DNA of 64,000 nt from Saururus chinensis (taxonomy: Eukaryota; Streptophyta; Magnoliopsida; Piperales; Saururaceae). Location of the stretch: the NCBI GenBank assembly GCA_035235625.1, contig CP141140.1, positions 40,233,351-40,297,350 on the forward strand, in the 5' to 3' direction. The translations under genes were made by a program, and so were the position numbers. The notes below the pieces were generated by a model that did not search any database, was not told the origin of the DNA, and saw only the letters and a list, made by a program, of their open reading frames with translations. Below are positions 11,881-23,168 of this stretch, piece by piece; positions within the stretch are counted from its first letter, which is position 1; each line of letters starts with the position of its first letter.

Positions 11881-12274
11881 AAGCTCATTACAGCTAATAA
11901 GCTCCAATGTCGAAAAGGAAAAGAATGCCACTGGGGCATCACCTTAACCTCCGGGGAGTGACTAGACGCCATGGACTTTTCCGAAGGTAAGGTACACCAA
12001 TGCTCATGGGGCACTGGATCAAACAGGTAAGAGTAGATCCATGATACTACTTACCTGAGCGCGCAAACATACACCCACACAAGGGGTCATACAATTGCCC
12101 ACACATAAGGGGTCTTATAGTGCCATAGAATTGCCCACCATAATGGGTCTTATAGTGCCAGAAAATTGCCCACCATAATGGGTCTTATAGTGCCATTGCC
12201 ACTCTTGGGCAGAAAACATACAGTGCCACTTGGGCAGAAATGTACAATGCCACTCTTGGGCGGAAACATACAAC

Positions 12275-12527
12275 GCTCTCAACAGAGCATCAAACGTCTG
12301 GGCTTGTACAGCACATAGACCGAATCAAAACATACTTCGCTCTCAACAGAGCATCAAACGTCTGGACTTGTACAGCACACAGACCGAATCAAAACATACT
12401 TCGCTCTCAACAGAGCATCAAACGTCTGGGCTTATACAGCACACAGACCAAATCAAACATACATCGCTCTCAACAGAGCATCAGACGTCCGGTGCTCTAT
12501 ATAGCACTCAGACAAAAATCCCGCAGG
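12275..12527. repeat. 64-bp tandem array inside LTR X copy 1
   Basis: Four units begin GCTCTCAACAGAGC at 12275, 12339, 12403 and 12466 (periods 64, 64, 63). Each contains CAGCACA.AGACC and AAACATAC. The start word is a small palindrome. The array is absent from copy 2. Confidence 0.85.
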
Positions 12528-15500
12528 ATAACCACCATGGCAAGACACAAGAAGTGCTCAGCCGATTCATTATCGGCTAGCTCAAGCACGGAACTTAATC
12601 CGTCGAACCCTCAGGTCTCAAACTCACAACGCTATTATTAACGTTCTCATAATTCAAGTTTGACTTAATTATATTATGCGGTACAATTATGCCAAGCTGA
12701 CTCACAGTCCTCCTCGACTGGTCAAACTGAAGCTGAGCCCGATCGAAACCCTAGTTCGTCGGGGCAACAGACTTCACTTACCGGTCCAAGCCGCACATAA
12801 CTCACCGTACACAGATCCTTATGTACACATACATCCTCTGACATCCACCTTACGATCAGACATCTTACTTACATCGTCAAACTGAGCTCCTCACAGCAGA
12901 TCCCTGTTATCAACCTCTTACTTAATTCCTCACTTATTATACTTACTTTTCACTTCATAATTTGTACGTTATGCTTGTACAATTATGCACGCTCTTACTG
13001 TCTAATAACCCTCATAAGGCTCCAAGCCTAAGTCTTCTTACTTACCGAACCCCTGACGTACGCTCCAAACCAAACTGACCCATCTCAAATCCTCGCTCCT
13101 CAAACTTACTTTCTCTGTCTTCCGTCATACACTTACACGTCCAAATCCACATCCAACTTCATACCAAACCCTTCCAATCTTACCGTCCATCGCCCATACC
13201 TCTGCCCACACAGTCCACATACGTAACTTACTCGACATCGCTAGCCATCACTAGCGTGTCCAACACACACATACATAGCGCACTAGCATATTCGCTAGCC
13301 ATCACTAGCGCATACATCATACACCATACACATACAACATGCTTACCATTCACATACATACATACATGTATCTCAATGTGGCATAATTCACTATCTTACA
13401 TCATGCATACATGTCATGATTTAATATCCAAACCATGGAATCATGCAAGCCTAGCGTGCTGCTACTCATTGGAAGCATGCTGTCATGAATTTACGAGTTC
13501 AAGCTCCCCTACCTCGTAATCATAACGTTTGATGGCGAGCACACGACGGTGGCGGCGTCGGTGGCGGCGTCGGCGGTCAACATCATTGCCTAGCTGAGAG
13601 AGCTGCTGTCCCGAGGTTTAGGAAGCGCCGGAACTACACACGGCCAAAAGGGATGTCAAAATCAACGCGGCAAAATCCGTGATCCACGGCGGCACACTAG
13701 GGGCGGCCGGGAGAAAGATCGTGCCAACGAGTGGCAGGTGCGACCGAAAGGCAAGGTGTACTCACTAAAATTCGACCGGCGGTTGAAAAATACACAACCG
13801 GTCACAAGACGTCGAAATCGGCCGTGGACAGCACCCAACGGCGTCGATTTCACGTTTACCAGGGTCCACATAAGGGCGGAGGGCGACACTCAAGGATGGA
13901 GGAGACTGATGGAGGACTCCGATGTCAACTCCAAAAGATGGCAGAGCCATCAGACGGTCGGGCGGTGCCAAAGCGGCAACACTACCCTAACCCGCACACG
14001 TGGCTACTTGCACACGCGGCTAAAGGGAGAGGAGAGGGGGCTAGACGGCGTCGGCCCAAAGCTCAGAAGGGCGGTAGGGCCATGCCCAAGGGTGGTGATC
14101 AGCAATACGGCCTTTGCCGTTGCCGTGCCGAGGCAGGCCAACTAGAGGCCAATCGGCGTCCGATGAGGGTAAGACGGTCAAAGGGCAACACGTGGCGCTC
14201 TCTATAGAGCGGTCAGACACAATCGGCAGAGGGGAACCTGGCCCATGCCGAAAGAAGAGGGGCGGTGCCGCACTAGGGCGGCCAGCCATCCCCAGGCTGA
14301 GACCCGCCACACTAAGGTGGTCCAAGGGTGTTCGACATCCAACGATGCTCGATGGCCCATAACGGGTGGAAAACCCTAGGGGCACAATGACAAACAGGGT
14401 TTACTGGCAGCTCTGGCCCGCGACGCTAGGGCCCTAGTAACCGGGCAAAGTTGGGTGGAGGCGGCTACACCAGTGCCGCTAGGCCGAGGCTGGCCGACCA
14501 TAAGCTCACCACCAGCGCGGCCACAATTCCCTTCAAACCAAAACAGGGGAGAGGGACCGACCGGGGGAAACCAACCCAGGCGGAGCGGCTGTGGGGGCGG
14601 TAGACCTGGCTAGGGGCGGTCCTACCGTCGTCATCCCAAGGCTGGTCGGCAAGAGGCAAGCCGAAGGCTGGCTCTCGCCGGCGTAGCCCCAAAGTCTGTC
14701 ACAGACAGAAACAGGGGAGATGCGGGGCGGACCAAATCGGGTCGGGGCGGTGCCGAGGAGGCGGCTTGGCCGTTGCTTGGCTGAGGCAGAGCCAGACGGA
14801 GGTCCATCGTCCATGGCTCGCAACTGCCGGCCTCTGTTCCACCAAAATCAATCACAGGTGGAACAGTGGAGGTGGAGGCATCTGGCCGGAGGAGAAATGC
14901 ACAGGGGCGGGGGCGGAGGTGGAGGTGGAGCTGACCGGTTGGGGGCCGTCGCCAGGCCGGGGCGGAACCCACGATGGTCGGAGGGCCACTGCCGGCCATC
15001 ACCGGCAGCTACAAGGCCAAAAACGGAGGGGCACAGTTCGTACGGCAAAAAACAGAGCAGAGGCGGAAATGGGTGGGGCGGGAGAGGTGCCCTCCCGCCG
15101 TCGCCGGCCCAGGGCGGAGCCGTGGCTGGCCGGTCGGGCCTTGGCGGCCCACGGCGGCGGCTCAGATCGGATCACAGTGAGAGAGGGAGGGAACTCACCA
15201 GAGGGAGAGAGAGCTCAGGGGCTGGCGGGACTGGCCAGGGCGGCGGCCCTGCCGTCGCCAGCCTGAGACTGGCCGGACGGAAGCCGGGAGAAGCCCACCG
15301 GCCACCGCCGGCGCCGTCCAAGCGCGATCAGAGAGGGAGCAAACGGACCGGGGAAAACAGGGGAGAGGCGGGCGGAGCGGCGGAGCGGCCGTGGGGCCGG
15401 GACGGCGGTTCCCCTGCCGTCGTACGGCCGGGGCGGAGCCAGTGGCGGCGGCTCTTCGGTCCACCGGCGGCCGGCGGCGGCTGGGAGAGAGAGACGCCGG

Positions 15501-15888
15501 AAGGGAGGGGGAAAAAGCACTGTTCCCACATCCAGAACCATCTGGATCGGGCTCGGCCGTGCCCGATCCCGTTTTCCTCTTCTTTTTTTTTCCAATCGTA
15601 TCCCCATCGAACGTTAACTCATATGTTACACGTTATAAGTCTAACACTCGCGCCGAAAGTGCACCCAATATTCGCACCGAAAGTGCGCCCAACACTCGCG
15701 CTGAAAGTGCGCAACGAGACCCGTGGCCCACGACTAAGCCCTACGGGTAAAAATACAGCAGAAAAACATAGAAATACAAATACGCTGAAACGTCATATTT
15801 TCCTACCGAAAATATCCAGAAAAATAGCAGGAAAATCCCAAAAAAATCGTAGAAAAATCAAGGACGTTACACAGCATTCTCAAATATA

Positions 15889-17037
15889 TCAGGGCGGCTG
15901 GTAGATATTAGCATTGGCTTTTCTCTTAAGTCTCCAAAAAGATGATGCAGAAAAATTAGAAGACATAACATGATTATGCGCTAATGCTACAAAAGATGGA
16001 CCTCTATCATAAGCATCAAATCTAAAATTGTCTACCATAAAATATTCAGCATTAGAAGCTGCATGCAAATGGTTAGACACATCAAAAATATTTAGGTGCA
16101 CTTTCATGTTCCTAAAAGTCATCTCCATTACCCCCGTCCTACAATTTATGCATGCATTAGCTGTGGCAAGAAAAGGATGACCTAGAATGATAGGAATCTG
16201 ATATGAGGGATTGGCACCAGTTTCCATATCTAAGACAATAAAATCAACAAGGAAAAAGAACCGGTCAACCTTCACTAAGACATCCTCAATGACTCCCCGA
16301 GGCTTACGCACAGAATGGTCGGCTAGCTGCAAGGTAACTGATGTAGGCTGCAATTCTCCTAACCCTAGTTGCTCATACACCGAGTAGGGGAGTAAATTGA
16401 CACTCGCACCAAGGTCAAGGAGGGCTCTATGGATGGAGTGATCACCTATAACACAAGAAATAGTGGGTACTCCAGGGTCCTTATACTTAGGTGGGGTGTC
16501 AAACTTTAAAAGAGAGATAACTTGTTCGGTGAGAAAGACTTTCTTAGACACATGGGTCTTGGATTTACGCTTTTGAGTACATAGGTCTTTAAGGAACTTA
16601 GCATAAGCAGGGACTTGCTTACTGGCATCTAAGAGGGGGAGATTAATTTTGACTTGTTTAAAAGTCTCAAGAATATCATCCATCTTAGCTGTGCTTTTCC
16701 TAAATGGGGGGGTCATGTCAAGACACTGAGGAAAAGGTGCCCTAGGGATATAAGATCCCTCAGAAGTGGTCTTAGACTGTGGCTCTGGGGAAGGGGAAGG
16801 AGATACAAACTCCTTCTCATGTGGCGTACTAACTTCTACTTAAGGTTCATTAGGGGCTGCCCTCTCTAACTCCTCACTCCTATCATCTGTCACTGGTGTC
16901 CCCCCAACACTCTTGTCAACAATCCTCCCACTCCTAAGGGTCATTATGGAATTAACTTGTGCATTAGAAGGAGGAGCTCCCTCTACCTGAAATTGACCTT
17001 TAGGGTTTGGTAAGGGTTGACTTGGCAATGTCCCCAT
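15889..17037 (-). pseudogene. Retroelement protease region of Gag-Pro (Athila/Tat-like), disrupted
   Basis: The frame continues from Gag without a frameshift. After a basic linker with ITLRSG-type sequence (IMTLRSGRIVDK, about 16950) come the family block DMTPPFRKSTAKMDD, the LLDASKQVPAYAKFLKDL segment and CVIGDHSIHRALLDLGASVN. The last contains the aspartic protease motif D-L-G-A-S (about 16435). LQLADHSVRKPRGVIEDVL and PIILGHPFLATANACI follow, as expected for the non-chromovirus gypsy group. A TAA at 16840-16842 interrupts the frame. The product would be a retroviral-type dimeric protease cutting Gag-Pol. The frame stops at 15889, 18 bp from the inserted solo LTR, and no reverse transcriptase follows. 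Confidence 0.8.
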
Positions 17038-17070
17038 CTCTCTCTTGTTAATAACATTAGCTAGTTGTCC

Positions 17071-18447
17071 AATTTAGGCTTCTAACTTTGCTATAGATTG
17101 TGTGTGAGAGTGGAGGAGTTGGGATTGAGATTGAAGGCCTTGCAAGGCACTCAAGACCTTTTCTTCAAAACTTGGACTCCTATTGAGTTGGACATATGGG
17201 GGTTGCACTTGAGGTTGGTGGATATGGGTTGGTGGGACTTGGAATGGGTACCTAGGGGGTTGGTTACTCATAACCCCTTAGTTTTGTGTCTGCCAAGAAA
17301 AATTAGGATGATTCATCCACCTAGGGTTATATGTGTTTGAAAATGGATTGTTCTCAGCCTTAGGGAAGGATTCGGTAGCATTCACATGGTCTTGGACAAG
17401 CTCAGGAAATTGAGAAGCAGAGGGGCACTCAATGATGGTATGGGCTGGGCTAAGGCATATTGTGCATGCATCTTGAGTGAAGGGAGTGGGCTGATGGGTT
17501 GAAGTCATAATAAGGTCTAGTTTCCTACTCAAAGTATCAACTTTAGAAGAGAGGTCTAATGGGTTTTTTACTTCATACAAGCCACCCCTAGAGGGGGCAT
17601 TGTTTAAGGTAGATAATCCACTCTCATTTCTATTCAACGCAGCATGTTGAAGAGAATTTTCACTCAAGTCCTCAAAAAGTTTTCATGCCTCATTTTCATT
17701 TTTTAGCAAAAAGGTACCCCCACAACTTGCATCAACAAGATGACGGTTTTTTTCAGTAAGACCCTCATAAAAACGTTGCACTAATTGACACTTAGGGACA
17801 GCATGATGAGGACACCTCCTAAGAAGGTCCTTAAGTCTATCCCAACTCTCATGGAACTGTTCAGTGGGAAGTTGGGCAAAAGTGGTTATTGCCTTTCTCA
17901 TTTGGTTGGTCTTACCTATAAGGAAGTACTTTTTAAGGAACTCTTGTTACATTTGAGCCCATGTTGTGATAGTGTTTGGCTTTAATGAGTGAAGCCATTC
18001 CTTAGCCTTATTTTTCAATGTGAAAGGAAAAAGGCGAAGTTTAACAGCCTCATCGGTTAAATTTGAGAGCTTAAAAGTTGTGCATAGTTCTAAGAAGTCA
18101 TCTAGGTGCGTATACGGGTTTTCATTATTAAGCCCATAAAAGGATGGAAGCATTTGAATGACATTGGGCTTAATCTCATAATTTTGGGCAGCAACCGCTG
18201 GCAACCTAATGCATGAAGGAGAGATGTACTCATTGGGAGTGTAATACTCCCTTAGAGCTTTAAGTGGTGCATCTACTAACTGATGTTCAGCCATTATGGG
18301 GGTAGAAGTAGTGTGGGTGGAGGAATTGGTGGGAGAGTTTGGGGGTGTAGGGATGTAGGTTGAGGGCAACTCAGCTCTCCTAGACGTCCGCTCAGGCTCA
18401 GGGTCAAATGGTACTAATTGGGGGAGTCAGGAGCAACGACCACGCAT
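17071..18447 (-). pseudogene. gag: Gag of the Athila-like element, disrupted by stops
   Basis: Gag would form the virus-like particle around the RNA. The start is taken as the ATG at 18447-18445, because the related copy at 45708-45935 begins at the matching place. Recognisable parts are YEIKPNVIQMLPSFYGL, NPYTHLDDFLELC and LFPFTLKNKAKEWLHSL (all near 18200-17960), then FHESWDRLKDLLRRCPHH (about 17860) and a single C-x2-C-x4-H-like knuckle CTICLSPAHTIIEC (about 17460). The whole Gag-Pro frame from 18447 to 15889 is one register with no indel. In-frame stops fall near 18429 and at 17947, 17683, 17278, 17074 and 16840. Five of the six look like C-to-T changes of CAA or CGA, judged by context. 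Confidence 0.8.
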
Positions 18448-18749
18448 ACACCACAAACACACCACACAATTTTAAGTGTAAAAAAGGGAAGAATAAGAGA
18501 AAAAAAAACTAACTAAGAAAAGAACTAAAAATAAAGAGAGAAAAAGATCTTGCAAACCAAAGAGAAGCACTATGCTTATCGATGTCCACTTGTGGCCACA
18601 AGTGTAGAGAGCACGATCTTCAACTCAGCCTACAAAATCAAATTAACAAAAGGTAAGAAACTAAAAATTAACCTAAAAATTAAAGTAAACTGAATCTAAA
18701 TTAGATAGAATTATCCTAATACTAATTTAGTAACAAATCAACACCGTCC

Positions 18750-18774
18750 CCGGCAACGGCAACAGCACCAAAAA
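18750..18774 (-). promoter_or_regulatory. Primer-binding-site region
   Basis: Directly inside the 5' LTR the minus strand reads TTTTTGGTGCTGTTGCCG. This is a changed version of the TGGCGCCGTTGCCGGGG sequence found there in Athila-type elements and usually assigned to tRNA-Asp. The related copy at about 46205-46232 keeps TGGCGCC. Confidence 0.6.
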
Positions 18775-18776
18775 CT

Positions 18777-20196
18777 TGATCGTTTATAATTAAACCCTTT
18801 GCAAGTGTACAAGGTAATTGTACTAGGATAAGTATTTAAGGGTTGTCGAACCTCAGGGACGGATGGATTATCACTAAATCTAAAAAGGAATTTGTTGATT
18901 AAAAACTAAAACAAACTTAAACTTAAATTAAGCAAAAGAAAGAAATCAACTAGTTTAAAAGTAAGAGATTAATTTGATGGAATTTACTTAGGAAATTGAA
19001 TCCACTATAGAACCATAACAATTTCTTAACTTTTAATCTAAATCTAGTGTGAACATGAACAAGTATTCTCAGCTACAAGCTAGAATTACTTCAAAAAGAA
19101 TCATTAATTAACTTCCATGGCATAAACTATCTTCGACAATAGCACGAATCATCTACACTAAACTAGCTATAGGCATGACCCGTCTAATCTTAGTATAACT
19201 CATCTAAGTCATTAATTATCTGAACATTAAAACTATTGTATGACCATCTCATCTAAATCACAGAAATTAGAATCGATGCAAATATCAAAATCATATCAAT
19301 CTATCATCTACAAGACAATAAATCAACATAGACTTGAATAAACATTAAAAGCTCTTCCATTAAAAAGGAAATCCATATCATACAATTGTCATCATTCACA
19401 ACTGAGATCTAAATTAAAAAGAAAAGAAACTGAAACTTATCTATAGCTTCATCAACTCCTAAGTAAAAGAAAAGTCTAGCCTTCCATGGTAGAAGAAAGC
19501 ACTTGAATCTCCATTAGAAGCTTTGAATTCTCTTCCATCTTCTTCTTCCTTTTTCTCTTCCTAAAATCTACTGGAATCCCCTAATTCTAAGCCAAATATG
19601 TCTTTTTATAGGCATAAGTTCCGTAGGAAGAAGTCCAATATGAAAAGGATTGGAATTTGGGTCAAACAAGGAAACTACACGTTATGTCGATCGATCGCCC
19701 TGCATGCCCGATCGATCGGCTACACTATATTTTCATCTGAATTCATGTTATCCCAATCGATCGGTAAGTGACCCCGATCGATCGGCTACAGTGTTTCTGT
19801 TTTACCGGACTGTTCATATTCTGTTCATTAAGCTTTCCTTCGTGTCCATATTAATTTCTAACTTGTTTATAACTCCGAAAAGTTGTCCAAATCACTTTAA
19901 AGCATGTGAAGACTATTTTTAATTATTTCAAACATCGTCCAAGTACTTCGATAAGCGCACTTTACCTATAAAACATAAAATATCATACTTTAGACATGTA
20001 TAATGTAATTAAAATTCCAACTTGATTTAAATACATGTCTAAACAACTAATAACTACAAAATTATTAATAATTAAACTAAAATACTAATATCTATCTTAA
20101 TCTAAATAAACCATAACTAACTCTAAATTAACCTAATCTATACTAGCAAATAAGGTAAAAAGGCATATAAAATAGATATAGATTTCATACTTATCA
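18777..20196 (-). repeat. 5' LTR of the Athila-like element
   Basis: This is the partner of 7754-9173, with the same length and the same TG...CA ends. It carries the same TATA-like site (minus, 19600-19613) and the GATCGATCGG cluster (about 19685-19790). The near-identity of the two LTRs points to a recent insertion. Confidence 0.9.
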
Positions 20197-20201
20197 CTAA
20201 T

Positions 20202-21790
20202 ACATAGAAACTAACACAAATATTATGTACCATGATATAGGTGAACATTCTCACATGGTACATAGAGGTGTTCGCCTCAATGTGTCATGCGTACCATCGT
20301 AAAAACCTTATGTAAGCATAGTCAAAGAGGCTGGTCATGGAGTGGTGCTCAGGCAAAACTCGTCCAAAATGCTACATGTACTTGCACACATGAACTGTGT
20401 GCTTGTGCCCATGCGTGGGTGTGAGCGTGTGCATAACATCAATCGAAGAATCCTTACTTTTTGTCAGTGTAATTTAGAGCAGACAGCCACAATAATGTAT
20501 GGATGTAACCTTCATGAACTCTTTGTTATTAACAACAAAGAGTTCATGAAGGTTAAATATTTCTATAAATAATATGTTTAATTGAAATAGCTGTGTACTT
20601 AAAAAAGTATTATAAATTTATTTTCTCTTTTTTAAATGTGGGGTTTACTATTTATTTTTTTTTTAAATGTAGTTGTTAATATAGAAGGGAGGGAGTATGT
20701 ATTATACTATTCTATAAAAAATTATTTTTGTTTCTCTACAACTACTATTAAACATTATGAATTTTTAACAATTTAAATATAGTAATTTTATTTTATTACT
20801 ACATTTGAGTTTTTTAAAGTTAATTATTATTTATACACAAGGTAAGTTTAATAGTAATATTTCTATAAATAAAGTAGATGGCACACATATATTTAAATTA
20901 TTATTATATACTAAATTATTTAGCTCATAGATCCTCAACAGGCTGCCATACTTGACTATACTTATCGACGCGACGCCTATAGGATCCCTCCAACCACATT
21001 AACCTTTATTTAATTGGTAAAGAAGCAACAATTATCATGTTTGCCACGTTCGCAAAAGAAAATGCCAATGTACAAATTATTAACAAACACAGATGTAGAG
21101 TGTAGACGACTTGTTTGCCAGCTAATTGGCGGAGTGAAGTGATCCTTTTTCAGGTATAAATGCAGTGGTCCAATACATGTACTATGTTATCCTTCCATTG
21201 ATGACAGCATCAATTAATCTGCTCACGTTTTCTCTCTTCCATTTTGTAAGCCTAGCTGAAACAAGTAGCACCTCCGAGGCTCCGAATAACTCAGAGCTTT
21301 GATCACCTAACTTCCATGAGTAAAAAGTAGATTGGATTTGATATTAACAACAATTAATCAACACGAAATTTGAGGTGTACGGGGTTTCTCTGTCGGCAGT
21401 CATCGCATAGCTTGCTTTCTGACAATCGCTACTATTTTGTATGCTGTCAGATTACCCTTTATCATACTTTTCGTGGCACATTGGTACCTCTGGGCTGCAC
21501 ATCTTTTAAAAAACCACGTTTGTTTCGTGCCCACGGTGTGCTCATCTTTTATGACGACCTTTCTTATTTTCTAAGGTCACATTCTGATCAGTCTTGAGTC
21601 AATATGACTCATTATGCTTATTTGTATGCTGTAAATTTTGTGTGTTACATATGTATTTTGTGTGTGAGCCAAGAATGAGGCCCTCTGAATTGTTAACTAT
21701 GTAATAAAATTTTGTCTTGAGTCCTCTTATGATCGAGTTCCAATTTTCAAACAAGAAGAGGAGGGAATATGGGGAGGGAATCGAAGATAA
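20202..21790. other. Intergenic DNA, no gene assigned
   Basis: AT-rich sequence contains a 21-bp perfect hairpin (20507-20554) and a GAAGGGAGGGAGTA word (20685-20698) resembling the right end of a Stowaway MITE without a visible partner. Open frames at 20342-20572 and 21370-21597 show no protein-like composition. Confidence 0.35.
20507..20554. repeat. Perfect 21-bp inverted repeat
   Basis: The arms AACCTTCATGAACTCTTTGT(T) at 20507-20527 and its exact reverse complement at 20534-20554 are separated by ATTAAC. There is no T-run after it, and the arms resemble no known MITE terminus. Confidence 0.85.
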
Positions 21791-21794
21791 AACA

Positions 21795-22360
21795 TACGAG
21801 ATGGGTCAAGATGGAGCAAGTGGAAGTGATGAGCTGGGCCAGAGAGTAGGGGTCCCTAAGGAGAGTGAGAGTGGGAGAGAAACTGCTAAGGCACCAACAT
21901 GTCTCCTTGTCCCACCACCCCTCCACTCTTACTCGCTCTTGTCTCCAAATGCACGGTCTACCCAAAATAGCCTTCCTCCCTTGCTGCCTCAAGTTCTCCA
22001 TCTCCGACCCCCCATGCTTGCCTACCACAACATTCAAAATTGCGTCTTCTTCACCCGTCCCCTCCCACGACCTCATCCCCCACCTCAAGCTCTCCCTCTC
22101 CCGCGTCTTCTCCCACTTCCCTCCCCTCGCCGTTCGCCTCTTTACTGACCCTGCCAGCTTCGTCCACATCGCCTGCAACAATGCCAGCGTCGACTTTGTC
22201 CATGCCATTACCCACGGTTTCTTCCTCCGCGACGTCCTGCACTCCCCCATCTCCCCTGACATGCTGGACACTGTCAAAAAGTTCTTTTTTGACAGAGTCG
22301 TCGTCCTTGATGAGATTTCACAGTCGATCCCCGTGATGCCCATTCCCAATGAGTCGCGAG
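21795..22360 (+). pseudogene. N-terminal fragment of a BAHD acyltransferase
   Basis: BAHD enzymes transfer acyl groups from CoA thioesters to plant metabolites in the cytosol. The part from about 22065 reads HLKLSLSRVFSHFPPLAVRL, FTDPASFVHIACNNASVDFV and HAITHGFFLRDVL. This matches the beginning of the family, where a conserved L..SLS..L..F.PLAGRL stretch leads up to the HxxxD site. Just upstream, MLAYHNIQNCVFFTRP, the likely (Y/H)xIQ..lfF block, is in a different frame, so a frameshift lies near 22055. A possible start is MEQVEV at about 21813. The catalytic HxxxD and C-terminal DFGWG motifs are missing, because a MITE-like sequence replaces the continuation at about 22365. The pyrimidine-rich composition unlike its flanks suggests an old gene fragment. 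Confidence 0.6.
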
Positions 22361-22364
22361 AGGC

Positions 22365-22550
22365 ATTTTATTTTTTTTTAAGAACCCGGACTGGATTGGA
22401 CCACCGGGTAACCGGTTTAACCACACAGGTTACACTAGCCCGGCAGAGTTAAATTCACCCAAAAAATTTATTGAACAGTCCTATTTTTTTAAAACTGGTT
22501 CGATTAAACCCAATTAAACCAGCCAATCCGGTCCGGTTTTTAAAACACTG
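22365..22550. mobile_element. hAT-like MITE
   Basis: The right end TTTTTAAAACACTG (22537-22550) is the CAGTGTTTTAAAA-type terminus seen in many plant hAT MITEs. The interior pairs partly with itself (GAACCCGGACTGGATTGG against CCAATCCGGTCCGG). The left terminus is degenerate, and no 8-bp duplication is clear. It follows the BAHD fragment directly. Confidence 0.45.
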
Positions 22551-22917
22551 CTAGAAAGAATGACCAACAAATCGCTATCTTCTCCACGCGAATGTGTTTC
22601 ATGCAATTTTTGTTGAGGGATTTACATAATGGCCACAAAATATAACTTATTACATAAAGTGTGTCACATTTCCCCAAAATACAAAACGGCCCTAGGTAGG
22701 TGGTTCCGACCACACATATTCCATGAAAAGCAAAACAAACCCGTACAAGCTCAAAACCCAAAACATACTACATATTCTCATTTTCCCCTTAATCCTCTCA
22801 CTCCTAAATAGTAATTATCCCCTTCATACCAATCTGCATCCATTTTTGCCACTGCACGTCCATCGTCACCGCATCCCCTTAACAAACTTCATCCCCTTCA
22901 TCACCGGCGAGGCTCCT
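22551..22917. other. No gene seen
   Basis: Mixed sequence with short open frames only. It ends at the border of the following solo LTR. Confidence 0.35.
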
Positions 22918-23118
22918 TGTAACACCCTAACCCGAAAACTGACCCGAGCAGGGGGTACAGAGGGGCTAATTACCCAAAGGTTTTCAAAAATTAAAATCAA
23001 AACCAGAGCCGGAGAGGCAAATTATAACATCCCCGATGTTATTCCAATACAATCGGATGCGAACGTAGTTCTGCCTAATAGCTATTACATACATTAGGCC
23101 ATATGAAAATACATAAGA

Positions 23119-23122
<4 letters not shown>

Positions 23123-23166
<44 letters not shown>
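23123..23166. repeat. AT dinucleotide microsatellite
   Basis: Uninterrupted alternating A and T for about 44 bp, inside the Z-family LTR. Confidence 0.95.

Positions 23167-23168
<2 letters not shown>

Larger units (their letters stand above)
10937..15871 (-). mobile_element. Solo LTR, family X, copy 1 (4.9 kb)
   Basis: On the minus strand it begins TGTAACGTCCTTGATTTTTC and ends ...GAAAAATCTCGGGCGTTAAA, the final CA apparently mutated. A perfect CAGCA duplication (10932-10936 and 15872-15876) flanks it. A second copy is at 30609-42518. There is no coding domain, so the long open frames in the GC-rich part (13500-15600) are treated as chance. Near its 3' end a short palindrome, TGAGTATTTTCATACTCA (11387-11404), resembles the one in the Tekay LTR at the R-U5 side. 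That supports the minus orientation and a Ty3/gypsy origin. LTRs of this length are known in plants but uncommon. Confidence 0.8.
7754..20196 (-). mobile_element. Complete Athila/Tat-like LTR retrotransposon without RT or integrase
   Basis: Two LTRs of equal length (1420 bp) bound the element and a perfect 5-bp target duplication CTAAT (7749-7753, 20197-20201) flanks it. Coding is on the minus strand: 5' LTR at 18777-20196, primer-binding region at about 18750-18774, Gag-protease frame down to 15889, then the 3' LTR at 7754-9173. A 4.9-kb solo LTR (10937-15871, with its own CAGCA duplication) is inserted near the end of the protease region. Removing it leaves about 7.5 kb, with Gag and protease but no reverse transcriptase, RNase H or integrase. 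The protease region runs straight into the GGGAGGCAACCCA-type sequence that normally follows integrase in this group, so pol seems to be deleted. Transposition would therefore depend on another copy's enzymes. The Athila versus Tat assignment is by motif memory, not alignment. Confidence 0.85.

Noticed and set aside
12275..12527. 64-bp repeats as a CRISPR array
   Set aside because: The repeats are contiguous and similar along the whole unit, so there are no spacers. The context is a retrotransposon LTR.
10937..15871. Family X as a Mutator-like DNA transposon because its ends form an inverted repeat
   Set aside because: Similarity of the ends stops after about 20 bp. The TGTAACG...CGTTACA pattern is normal for gypsy LTRs, and the flanking duplication is 5 bp rather than 9.
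14720..15904. A 394-codon open frame on the plus strand in GC-rich DNA
   Set aside because: It lies inside the solo LTR X on the antisense side and crosses the LTR border. Its composition is low-complexity Gly/Arg/Pro, and the second X copy does not keep it. GC-rich DNA lacks stops by chance.
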